From Pirellula sp. (GTDB lineage Bacteria; Planctomycetota; Planctomycetia; Pirellulales; PNKZ01): DNA of 64,000 bases. The stretch covers positions 1 through 64,000 of the forward strand of contig PNKZ01000023.1 in assembly GCA_013822735.1 (NCBI GenBank). The letters are read 5' to 3'. The notes below the pieces were generated by a model that was not told the DNA's origin, ran no database searches, and saw only the letters and a list, made by a program, of their open reading frames with translations. Numbering within the stretch: position 1 is the stretch's first letter; each line of letters opens with the position of its first letter. Below, piece after piece: positions 15,608 through 24,327 of this stretch. The position numbers and the translations under genes are program-made.

Positions 15608-17686
15608 CTACGCCCCCTCGCGTGCCGGCGGCTCGGACTTGGGCGATTCGGAAAACTGCCGCGCGTAACGACGCGTAACGTCGAAAGCGATGCCGCCGAC
15701 CAGTTTCGCGCCGTCGCCGCCGCATACTGGGAATTTGATCGATTCCCAATGGACGGGGGGGCCGCCGCACGCAGGAGCTTCTTCGGAGAAAAACCGAGGG
15801 CTATTGGCGCGCAACACTTCTTGATCGTGCTCCCTCAAGTGGGCGGCGACATCCGCCGGGAAAATATCGAAGTCGGTCTTGCCCAATAGTTCGTCGCGAG
15901 AGATTCCCTGTACTTCTAGAAGGCAGCGATTGCCGTAAACGTACTTTCCGTGCTCGTCTTTGATCCAGGCGAGCATCGGCAGGTGATCCATGAAAGAACA
16001 GAATCGATTGCGGCTCTCTCGCAACTCAAGCAGTTCATCTTTGCGGCCGGTGATGTCCGTTGCGATACCGCACAGGCTCGACTTAGAACCGTCGACGCCC
16101 GGAATGGGAAACTTTACCGAGACGTACTCGCGCATCGTTCCGTCGCTGGGGACCGATTCTTCGATCGTAACGGCTTCACCTCGCTCGAGCACCGAGGCAT
16201 CGGTTCGCCGCAACGATTCGGCTATTTCGGCCGGGAATAAATCGAAATCAGTCGAGCCCACAAACTTCGCGGGATCAATGTGAAACAGATCGGAATAGCG
16301 CCGGTTGACGAACTCGTACCTGCCCGCGTCGTCCTTAATAAACACGACGGCCGGCGTGTATTCCAGGAGGGCCTCTAACCGCGTTCGGCTGATGTGAAGT
16401 GCGCGTTCGGCGCGTTCGCCCGCAGCTTTGGCCATCTCTTCGGGATCGAGCGTGGGGACGACGACGGAGACGACGGTTCCCTTGCCCGGTTCGCTGATGA
16501 TTTTGCACCGACCACCGACGGCAGCGGTTCGCTCGCGAATTCCGCGCAGCCCAAACTCACGTTCGGCGACGTGAGCGGTATCGAATCCACGGCCGAAGTC
16601 GGTGATGTCGACGTGAATCTCTTGGTCCTTGATCACAAGTTCCACGCGTGCATCGGAAGTCTCACCGTGTCGACGGACGTTGGACAACGATTCTTGCACC
16701 ACGCGATAGATCGTCATTTCCAAGGTCGGCGACCAGCGTACTCGGCCCGTCGTGTTGCGTAAGTCCACCAGCAAGCCTTGCCGGGCGTTGTCGACGGCAA
16801 GTTCCTCCAGCGCGGCGGCGACGCCGAGATCGTCGAGCGTGGGCGGTCGGATGCCGGAAATAATCCTGCGCGTCTCCGCCAGTGCGCTTTCCAACAGACG
16901 ATGCGCCTCGTGAATCTCCGATGCGCCGGGATGCGTGATCGCGACGTTGCGTAGGCCGGATTCTAAATGCATTCTCGCGGCAATCACATTCTGAATGGCA
17001 CCGTCGTGGATATCGTACGAGATGAACTTCCGCTCGAGGTCTTGCGCATAAAGCAAGTGCTTGAGATAGTCCTGCTGTTCACGAAGGTTTCGTTCCGTTT
17101 GCTTGCGCTGGGCGATCTCTTGATGGAGGAGCTTGTTAAGCTCGGTCAGCTCCGCGGTGCGAAGTTGCACCATCGCCTCAAGCTTTTCCTTATCGGCGCG
17201 CTCGGCCTGGGCGGCAAGCTTTCTTTGGGTGACGTCTTCGGAAATGCCGCAAAGCAACGTGCGCTCCCCCTGGGGATCGCCGACGACAAACAAATAGCCC
17301 CAAATCCACCGCGTTCCGCCGCCGGGCAATACGATGCGATATTCCAGCGGTGCACGCGGTTGGTCTGCCGACAAGCGATAAGCCGTCGCCTGCGCGAGCA
17401 CGCTGTCGCGATCGTCGGGATGGAGCGTTTCCATCCAGCGCGCGGGGTTCTCGTAGAGAAATGAGCGCGGTCGCTCCCAAATGGTTTCAAACGACGGGCT
17501 GACGTAGAAGGTTTCCGTGCCGTCGGGAGCAAACACAAAGAATGCGCGATTGGATTGTTCGATCGCGCGACGGAGAAAATCGGCGCCGATGGTAAGTCCG
17601 CGCAATCGCTCGAGGGCGGCGTCGAGCGGATCGAGCGGCCGTGAGTCGCCGCTGTCCACCGATGGAGTGCTCGCTCGTTCGCTCAT
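15608..17686 (-). CDS. PAS-domain sensor histidine kinase with C-terminal PAS pair
   Basis: A 692-residue soluble sensor. Order: PAS with PAC (~40-155), coiled coil (~157-205), HisKA_3 dimerisation domain (~215-282) with His227 in DIHDGAIQ, and HATPase_c (~318-412) with N-box Asn336 and GRGFDTAHV. Two further PAS domains follow (~430-548 and ~560-673). NarL/DegS-type kinases usually end with the ATPase, so the sensory domains after it are unusual. There is no membrane segment, so the signal is probably cytoplasmic. No response regulator is adjacent. It runs convergently with the kinase gene, 6 bp between stops. The partner is unknown. Confidence 0.92.
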   Translation of the reverse strand: MSERASTPSVDSGDSRPLDPLDAALERLRGLTIGADFLRRAIEQSNRAFFVFAPDGTETFYVSPSFETIWERPRSFLYENPARWMETLHPDDRDSVLAQATAYRLSADQPRAPLEYRIVLPGGGTRWIWGYLFVVGDPQGERTLLCGISEDVTQRKLAAQAERADKEKLEAMVQLRTAELTELNKLLHQEIAQRKQTERNLREQQDYLKHLLYAQDLERKFISYDIHDGAIQNVIAARMHLESGLRNVAITHPGASEIHEAHRLLESALAETRRIISGIRPPTLDDLGVAAALEELAVDNARQGLLVDLRNTTGRVRWSPTLEMTIYRVVQESLSNVRRHGETSDARVELVIKDQEIHVDITDFGRGFDTAHVAEREFGLRGIRERTAAVGGRCKIISEPGKGTVVSVVVPTLDPEEMAKAAGERAERALHISRTRLEALLEYTPAVVFIKDDAGRYEFVNRRYSDLFHIDPAKFVGSTDFDLFPAEIAESLRRTDASVLERGEAVTIEESVPSDGTMREYVSVKFPIPGVDGSKSSLCGIATDITGRKDELLELRESRNRFCSFMDHLPMLAWIKDEHGKYVYGNRCLLEVQGISRDELLGKTDFDIFPADVAAHLREHDQEVLRANSPRFFSEEAPACGGPPVHWESIKFPVCGGDGAKLVGGIAFDVTRRYARQFSESPKSEPPAREGA

Positions 17687-17769
17687 GGTTGCTTAATCGG
17701 AAGTGGGCGAACGACGAAAGGTGCGATAAGAAACACTAAAGGTAAACAGTTAACATTAACTTAAGCCGC

Positions 17770-19563
17770 TTAGGCTCCTCCGACGACGTCAAACTGAGCC
17801 TTCGAGCCTGCGGGTTTCGACATTTCTACGCGAATGATGCTCTGCGGGTTTGCGTCGATGGTCGTGCGCAGGGTCAAGCGATGCAAGCCGGTCGTAAACG
17901 TGTGTCGAACGGACGCTCCGGCATCGAACGGTTCTGCATCGATCCAGAGTTGCGTCCCCTTCGGTGCATCTACGGCAACATAGATCTCGCCCGCGTCGAC
18001 GACTTTGAACTCTCCCTGGAGGAAGAGCGTTTCCCCCGGTTTGCCCAGTTCGGATAACGGTAGGGCGCCGCGCGCCGTTCCGTACGCCGATTGCCAGGTT
18101 TCCGGCGGGGTGTCGAGGACGAATTCTCGGAAGATTTCCACATTGGGAACGTCGCCTTGAAGTTCGGCGGGAAGATTGCGCAGCACCCGCCATCTTTGCA
18201 CCGTGGGGACGGAGCGAATGGCGTAAAGACCCGGCCGACCCAGTTCGGAAATGAACTTAATCAGGTCGACGAGCTCCTCGCGCGTGAGAAACTTCGTGAG
18301 ACCTTGCGGCATCAGCGATTTGCCTTCTTCTTCCTCGTCAATGTCGGCAGTGGGTAGCGTGACCAAGGCCCCGGTTGCGTCGCGGAGGTTAACGCGTTGA
18401 TCGTCGCGGTCAATCACGATGCCCGTGATGGTGCGACCGTCGGTCGTTGCAAAGACGCGCGTAACAAATTGCTCCTTGACGGCGAGGTTCGGCACCAAGA
18501 TCGAATTGGCGACGTAGTCGACCGGCGAGATCGAGCCGATCGCCGAAAGTTCCGGACCGACTTGGCCGCCGGCGCGGGCAATCGAGTGGCACTTTTGGCA
18601 ACTCAAGTCGGACCGTCGAAACACGGCCTCCCCCTTTTCCGCGTCGCCCTTGGCGGCGACTTCGGCGATGAGCTCTCGGAGTTCTTCCGGGGTCGGCGGC
18701 TTTTGGTCGAGCGCGATGCCTGCGGCCTTGCTCAGCACGTCGGAAAGGGCCGCGTCACTGCGGCCGACGGAGTACATGTGACGCAGCGCCAGCTTCGCCG
18801 CGTCAGGCGTGAGCTTGACGCTCGCCAAAGCCACGGCCCATTGCTCCGGCCCTCCCTTGCGAACGAGGAAGGCATCGACGAGCGGTCCGACTTCATCGCC
18901 GGCGGCAGCCGATGCAAGTGTCTCGGCCGCAGTCTGCGAGGCCGCGTTGAGGTCCAGTTTCGTCAAAGCCGCCGCCGCGCGAAAGCGGAGCGACGACGAC
19001 TTGGCCGACGTTGCGATGGCTTTCAGCGTTCCGACGGCGGAAGCATCGCCAAGTGCGGCCAAGCCGTCGATGGCGGCGTTGCGCAGGTCGTCCGTGGCGG
19101 AGTCGTCGGCCGTAATGAGTTGCAATTCTTCGGCAACTCCGGACGTCTTCCAGAGCGCCGCCAGTCGCACGGCAGAGAGTTGGATCGCCGCACCCTCTTT
19201 ACCGGGGCGAGCTTTCATCAATTTTCGGATGCTTTCTAGGTCGCCGGACGGTACTACCTTCCTAACCTGCACTGCGTCAGCCAGTAGCGTCAAAACCTTC
19301 AGCGTGAGCGGTTCATCGAACTCTCCCGACGTCGCGCTCGCCAGCATCACGGCCAAGTCGTCCGGTCCGCCGCGGCTGCAGATCATCTCGACCACGGTCC
19401 CCTTCCGCGCTTCCGGCAACCGGCCGCTCTGCAGGAGCCGCATGAGCGGGGCTACCGTACTTGGCGCATCGGCGGCCGGGGCCGGGAATGCGGCAAACAC
19501 GACGGCGATAACGGTCAGCAGCGCAAGCGGCAAGCGAAACGGCATCGGCGGCAACCTCTTCAA
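17770..19563 (-). CDS. Exported HEAT-repeat / c-type haem protein (TIGR02603-like)
   Basis: A 597-residue secreted protein with a signal peptide (1-31, ending APAADA). Residues ~35-290 are helical HEAT-like repeats. The haem domain has CQKCH at 322-326 and a likely distal Met418 in SLMPQG, which together with VGPELSAIGS fits the Pirellula/Verrucomicrobium putative haem-binding family. The C-terminal ~140 residues are beta-rich and unassigned. An ATG 18 bases further in is an alternative start. It lies 17 bp downstream of the SGNH-dehydrogenase gene and is very likely in the same operon, as an electron acceptor for it. The substrate is unknown. Confidence 0.88.
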   Translation of the reverse strand: MKRLPPMPFRLPLALLTVIAVVFAAFPAPAADAPSTVAPLMRLLQSGRLPEARKGTVVEMICSRGGPDDLAVMLASATSGEFDEPLTLKVLTLLADAVQVRKVVPSGDLESIRKLMKARPGKEGAAIQLSAVRLAALWKTSGVAEELQLITADDSATDDLRNAAIDGLAALGDASAVGTLKAIATSAKSSSLRFRAAAALTKLDLNAASQTAAETLASAAAGDEVGPLVDAFLVRKGGPEQWAVALASVKLTPDAAKLALRHMYSVGRSDAALSDVLSKAAGIALDQKPPTPEELRELIAEVAAKGDAEKGEAVFRRSDLSCQKCHSIARAGGQVGPELSAIGSISPVDYVANSILVPNLAVKEQFVTRVFATTDGRTITGIVIDRDDQRVNLRDATGALVTLPTADIDEEEEGKSLMPQGLTKFLTREELVDLIKFISELGRPGLYAIRSVPTVQRWRVLRNLPAELQGDVPNVEIFREFVLDTPPETWQSAYGTARGALPLSELGKPGETLFLQGEFKVVDAGEIYVAVDAPKGTQLWIDAEPFDAGASVRHTFTTGLHRLTLRTTIDANPQSIIRVEMSKPAGSKAQFDVVGGA

Positions 19564-19580
19564 CTCAAGTCTCGGCGACG

Positions 19581-22391
19581 TTACTTGGCTTTTCCCGTGC
19601 CGACGCGCGGCACCACCGGCGCGACCGATTCCGGTTGGCCGCGCCGCTTCTCGGCGTCGCGGCTCTTCTTCTCGCGCTCCGTCGGCTTATCGGCAATCGT
19701 CGTGAAGCCGTTCACGCGTCGCTCCAAAGTCTTCAGCGTTTCATCGAGCGTGTACTTCAAGTAGTCGTCTTGGTCGTAGATCAATGATTCGACGACGATG
19801 TCCAGCGCTTCCTGACTGTCGAAAAAACTCAACGCACGCACCGCTTCGAGCCGCACGCGCGGATGTTCGTCGTTCACTTGTTGCTGCAAGAGCGCGAGCG
19901 GCTCCTTCACGCGATCGCGCCAGTAGCAAAGCACGCGCGTCGCGGCGGCGCGGGCCTTCGGTTCCGGCGACTTCAGCATCTTCGCCAAGAACGCCTCATC
20001 TACCACGTCGTGCGCTTGATGCAGCCACAACGCTTCGAGCAGATGATGCTCGTAGTTTGCCTCCTTCGCGTCGAGGCCGGCGGTCCAACTCTTGAGTTCC
20101 GTCACCACGTCCTGCGTCGGCCGGTTCCAAAGTTCCGTGCGCACGCGATATCGCGTCCGTTCCTCGGGCTCGTTCTTCAGCAAGTTCAGCAGCGCGGGAA
20201 TCGGCTCGCCGGCGATCTTCGGGGCCTGAACGAGCGGCTTCTTCGTGTAGGCGATCCGCCAGATCCGCCCGTGCTTGTGGTCGCGATTCGGGTCACGCAA
20301 GTTGTGCTGCATGTGGCCCACTAGCGGATTGAACCAATCGCAAACGTACAGCGCGCCATCGGGTCCAAACTCAATATCGACCGGCCGGAAGTTTACATCG
20401 GTCGACTTTAGCAACGGGTCGACCGGATCGGCGGCAAAGCCCGACGCGTCCTCACGCATCTTGTATTGCAGCACCCCTTGAAAGCCGATGCAGTTGTTCA
20501 ACAGGTAGTTGCCTTGCGCTTCGTCCGGAAAATTGCGGCTCGAAACCAGTTCGCAGCCTGCCGTCGGCCGCCATTGCTTGGTGAGGAATTGCTTGAGGTT
20601 GCCGTGCTTGTTCGGGTAGTCGACATCGCCCGAGAACGCGGTGCCGAAATAGTTGGCGCCCGGCGAAGCATCAGCCACGAAGTTCTGTCCCCACGAGTCG
20701 ACCACGTGACCCCACGGGTTCGCGAAGCCGTACGAAACAAACACGTCGAATCGCCACGTGCGCGGCTCCCACCGAAACACGCCGGCGTTCGCACAGCGAC
20801 GGGGTCCGTACGGCGTCTCTACTTGCGTATGGTGGAACGTCCCTTCCTCGAAGTAGAGCGCGCCCCCTTGGTCGTAAGTGAACGCGCTGATCGAGTGGTG
20901 CGAGTCGGCTGAATCGAAGCCGTGCATTACGAGTTCGCGCACGTCCGCTTTGTCGTCGCCGTCGGTGTCTTTAAGAAACAAGATGTTCGGCTGCTGCGCG
21001 ACGAACACGCCTCCTTTGCCAAACTCGATTCCGGTCGGCACGTGCAGCTTGTCGGCGAACACGGTTTCTTTATCCGCACGGCCGTCGCCGTCGGTGTCTT
21101 CGAGAATCAGAATCTTGTCGTCGACCGGCGTGCCGGGCAGATACATCGGGTACGATTCCATCGTCGTCACCCACAGTCGCCCCCGGGCGTCGAACGCAAA
21201 TTGCACGGGGTTCGCCAGCGCCGGAAAGTCTTGCTCCGACGCGAACAGGTTCACGGCGTAACCTTCCGGCAATTCAAACATCTTCGCGGCCGCTTCGGGG
21301 GAAGTGAGCGACACCGCCTTCTTAAAATTCGTTTCGATCTTCGTGAATTCGCCGGTGCCGGAGTCGTCGGGCTGCGGCGACACTTCCTTCCCCTGCGCGA
21401 CGTCCCAAATGCGCCGATCGCGCACGGCGATCATCTTCCGCAGCTTGGCAAATTCGGCCGGAAAGTTGACGACGCCGAACGGCGCCTTACGGCCGCCGTA
21501 GATATAAAAGCCGTTGATCGCGCGATAGTCGTAGAAGAACTGCAGGTTCTTCTCGTTCACTTCCCCCTTCAATCGCGCGAGGTCGACCTTCGCCGAACTC
21601 TCCGGCACCGCGCCAAACAGAGCATGGTCCAACGCCGCGCCGACCACGGCGTCGCCATGTTCGCTGAGATGCACGCCGTTGATGGTGAGCTTCTTCTCCG
21701 CTCCGGCCTTCATGAGCTCTTGCGAGATTGTGAAGAGATCGATCACCGGCACTTGGTTCTTCGCGCCGACGCGCTGCATTGCTTCCGCATACAGCTTCAA
21801 GTCCTTGTTGCGAGCAGCGCCGTCGGGCAAGCTCGGGTCGTTTAGGTTCTCGTGCGCGAGCGGCGTCACGAGCACGATCTGCCGCAACGTCTCCAGCTTG
21901 GCCAGATCGACGTCTTTATCCGCGGTCTTGTCCCATTGGCTTCGAGCGCTTGTGAACTGATCGATCCCTTGCGGCGCCTTCAGAAAGCCGTCGAGGTCGG
22001 CCTCGAATTTCGCCAAGCCTTTCTCGCCCGCGAATGATTCATTGAACCCGAAGAACGCCAGCAGCACGTTCGGCTTGTGATCGGCCAGCGTATGGCCGTG
22101 GTCGCGGAAGTCTTTCGAGCGCGGACGGAGCGTGATCTCGTCGGCCGACCAACCGAGATTGCGGACCACGAGTTCGAGTTCGGGAAACCGTCGATGCAGC
22201 AACGTTTCGAAGCCGCCGAAGTATTGCATCCGCTCGGCCAGCGTATTGCCGACCAAAACGACATGGTCTCCCTTTTCCAACTTCAACGTCGGCGCTTCGG
22301 CCGCCGTAGTTGAATTCACACAGATTGAATTCACACCAAACAACAAGGCGCAAAAAAGAAGCCAAGCCGAGCGCGAACAGAGACGCGACAT
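19581..22391 (-). CDS. Exported SGNH-like / PQQ-type dehydrogenase / HEAT fusion (TIGR02604-like)
   Basis: A 936-residue secreted protein (signal peptide ~1-31). Residues ~40-260 have an SGNH-hydrolase fold: block I reads VGNTLAER, with no Ser at the usual GDS position; GFNES gives Asn117; and NGVHLSEHG provides the histidine block. Residues ~370-720 form a beta-propeller of the membrane-bound dehydrogenase family, with Ca-binding-like loops DTDGDGRAD and DTDGDDKAD and the WFNPLVGHMQHNLRDPNRDH segment typical of TIGR02604. The end (~760-900) is HEAT-like. Proteins of this type are thought to oxidise sugars or alcohols in the periplasm, handing electrons to the downstream haem protein. The specific substrate is unknown. 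Confidence 0.88.
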   Translation of the reverse strand: MSRLCSRSAWLLFCALLFGVNSICVNSTTAAEAPTLKLEKGDHVVLVGNTLAERMQYFGGFETLLHRRFPELELVVRNLGWSADEITLRPRSKDFRDHGHTLADHKPNVLLAFFGFNESFAGEKGLAKFEADLDGFLKAPQGIDQFTSARSQWDKTADKDVDLAKLETLRQIVLVTPLAHENLNDPSLPDGAARNKDLKLYAEAMQRVGAKNQVPVIDLFTISQELMKAGAEKKLTINGVHLSEHGDAVVGAALDHALFGAVPESSAKVDLARLKGEVNEKNLQFFYDYRAINGFYIYGGRKAPFGVVNFPAEFAKLRKMIAVRDRRIWDVAQGKEVSPQPDDSGTGEFTKIETNFKKAVSLTSPEAAAKMFELPEGYAVNLFASEQDFPALANPVQFAFDARGRLWVTTMESYPMYLPGTPVDDKILILEDTDGDGRADKETVFADKLHVPTGIEFGKGGVFVAQQPNILFLKDTDGDDKADVRELVMHGFDSADSHHSISAFTYDQGGALYFEEGTFHHTQVETPYGPRRCANAGVFRWEPRTWRFDVFVSYGFANPWGHVVDSWGQNFVADASPGANYFGTAFSGDVDYPNKHGNLKQFLTKQWRPTAGCELVSSRNFPDEAQGNYLLNNCIGFQGVLQYKMREDASGFAADPVDPLLKSTDVNFRPVDIEFGPDGALYVCDWFNPLVGHMQHNLRDPNRDHKHGRIWRIAYTKKPLVQAPKIAGEPIPALLNLLKNEPEERTRYRVRTELWNRPTQDVVTELKSWTAGLDAKEANYEHHLLEALWLHQAHDVVDEAFLAKMLKSPEPKARAAATRVLCYWRDRVKEPLALLQQQVNDEHPRVRLEAVRALSFFDSQEALDIVVESLIYDQDDYLKYTLDETLKTLERRVNGFTTIADKPTEREKKSRDAEKRRGQPESVAPVVPRVGTGKAK

Positions 22392-22541
22392 AGAGCAGTT
22401 CCGTGGCCAGAGAGAGGGGGCGCAGCGTAAGGCTCGCGCCGCGGCAGGAAACGACCTCCCTAAATTATGCTCGTTGCAGGGGTGTCACAAGTGGGCGATT
22501 CCGATCACTGGGGACATCCATCGAATTAAACTGAATGCACT

Positions 22542-24008
22542 TTAGAAGTCGTCGAGCCGCTCCGGAGCCGGTCCCGGCGATAGCACGGTCTCATACGTGG
22601 TCGACTTCGTGCGCGCAGCAAAATCCTTGCGCGCTGCGGCGATGAGTTCGGGTTGCTCGAAAACATCGATCGTCGTCGCCGCCAGCACCTCCGCGGCGAC
22701 GACGCTGCCGCGCGTTCCCAGCGGCGAACCGGCGCAAGCGGTCATGGCCCAACTATGAGCCGGAATCTCGCGCGCCGCCGTGGCGATGCCCAGCCCTGCC
22801 GTCGGCACAGTCCAGGAAACATCGCCGACGTCGGTCGAGCCCTGCGTGGCATCGGTGCCGAATTTTTCCACGTCGCCGACAATCGGACGCTCTTCCGGAG
22901 GAGACGCGACGCCGAACTCTTTACGAATCGCCGCGGCGAAGGCGAGCTCTTCGGCGGAAAATTGCGGCGGTCCGACGGCGCGCAGGTTGGCGTCCATCGC
23001 CTTGGCCAAAGGTTCGTTGACGAGGACCTCGTAGCTTCCGGTGACCATGCGTAGTTCGTGCTTCGTTTCGGTCATGAGCGAGGCACCTTCCGCGATCTTG
23101 CGCACGCGGGCATAGATCGCCTGCGCTTCGGCCATCTTCGGGGCGCGAATGTAGTACCAGGCCTCGGCTTCTTGCGGCACCACGTTCGGCCGCTTGCCGC
23201 CGTTGGTGATGACGTAATGGATGCGGGCCGTCGACGGAACGTGTTCGCGCAAGAAGTTAATGCCCGTGTTCATCAGTTCGATGCCGTCGAGCGCGCTACG
23301 TCCCAAGTGCGGGCTGCCGGCCGCATGCGCCGAGACGCCGGTGAACCTGGCGCGAAAGCGAATGATCGCCAAGCTCGTGCGCATCGACGCTTGATTCGAA
23401 GTGCCGGGATGCCAATGGAGGGCGACGTCGACATCTTTCATTTCGCCGGCGCGGATCAAATAGGCTTTGCCGCAGCCCCCTTCTTCGGCCGGACAACCGT
23501 AGACACGTAGGGTCCCTGCGAGCTTGTGCTTCTGCATCGCTTCTTTGGCCGAAACGGCGGCACCGACGATCGCCGCGCCGAAGAGATTGTGCCCGCACCC
23601 ATGGCCGGCGACTTGGCGCGGCAACGGCCGCATCACCGGCTCGGCCGCTTGCGAAAGGCCGGGAAGCGCATCGTATTCGGCCAAGAGCCCGACGACCGGC
23701 TTGCCGGAACCAAACTCGGCGACAAACGCCGTCGGCATTTCGGCGACGCCGCGCCGCACGGTAAAGCCTTCTTTTTCCAGAGTCTCGGCCAAGAGCGCCG
23801 AGGAGCGATGCTCTTGAAACGCCGGCTCGGCAAATTCCCACACTTGCTTGCCGAGCGAACCGATCTGATCGGCCCGCGCGACGACACCGGCCCGCGCCGC
23901 CTGCTTGGCCCGCGATGCCGGTTGTTCGTCGGCCGCGAGCGCGTGCCGGCCGAGACCCAGAATCGCAAGCAGCGCCAACGATAGGAGCGAGGAAATCCTC
24001 AAACGCAT
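22542..24008 (-). CDS. Exported M20-family amidohydrolase (AbgB-like)
   Basis: A 488-residue protein with a signal peptide (1-25, LLSLALLAILGLGRHALA). Metal-binding and catalytic motifs of the M20/amidohydrolase family are present: LAEYDALPG near 109-117, HGCGHN at 136-141, and PAEEGG with Glu175-Glu176. The closest characterised relatives by motif are p-aminobenzoyl-glutamate hydrolase subunits. An HSWA-type histidine occurs towards the C-terminus. The signal peptide implies a periplasmic scavenging role on an N-acyl or aminobenzoyl amino acid, but the substrate cannot be told from sequence. The stop lies 150 bp upstream of the SGNH-dehydrogenase start on the same strand. Confidence 0.88.
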   Translation of the reverse strand: MRLRISSLLSLALLAILGLGRHALAADEQPASRAKQAARAGVVARADQIGSLGKQVWEFAEPAFQEHRSSALLAETLEKEGFTVRRGVAEMPTAFVAEFGSGKPVVGLLAEYDALPGLSQAAEPVMRPLPRQVAGHGCGHNLFGAAIVGAAVSAKEAMQKHKLAGTLRVYGCPAEEGGCGKAYLIRAGEMKDVDVALHWHPGTSNQASMRTSLAIIRFRARFTGVSAHAAGSPHLGRSALDGIELMNTGINFLREHVPSTARIHYVITNGGKRPNVVPQEAEAWYYIRAPKMAEAQAIYARVRKIAEGASLMTETKHELRMVTGSYEVLVNEPLAKAMDANLRAVGPPQFSAEELAFAAAIRKEFGVASPPEERPIVGDVEKFGTDATQGSTDVGDVSWTVPTAGLGIATAAREIPAHSWAMTACAGSPLGTRGSVVAAEVLAATTIDVFEQPELIAAARKDFAARTKSTTYETVLSPGPAPERLDDF

Positions 24009-24327
24009 AGCATCACCGAAGCGGACTATATAAGTGGTGGGCGACGAAACGGCGACGACTAGTTTAGTCCAAATCCACAGGGACCGTAGCGCACGGCTTG
24101 AGGTTTCTGTTCGCGTCAGAGAATCGATACAGGAACCGGGATGGATTTGTTCGCATGGGTAAGCGCAATTTGCGATAATTCGGGATAGCGAGCTTCGAGT
24201 CGGCGGCGGCCCGCTCGCTCAGGTTACGCTTGCGGGTTGCATTTGGCCGGGCAAGCGCGAGCTATTAAATTGGAAGGCCGCCCGATGGATCCTCGGTCGG
24301 CATCGGATCGAATGTTTGAGAGAACGC
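24009..24327. other. Divergent intergenic region (319 bp)
   Basis: This separates the minus-strand amidohydrolase from the plus-strand DUF1549 gene and must hold both promoters. On the minus strand an AT-rich ACTTATATAGT block lies about 25 bp before the amidohydrolase start and is a possible -10, though I see no good -35. Nothing coding was recognised. The right end contains a short AT-rich ATTAAATTGGAAGG stretch that may lie near the DUF1549 promoter. Confidence 0.35.
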
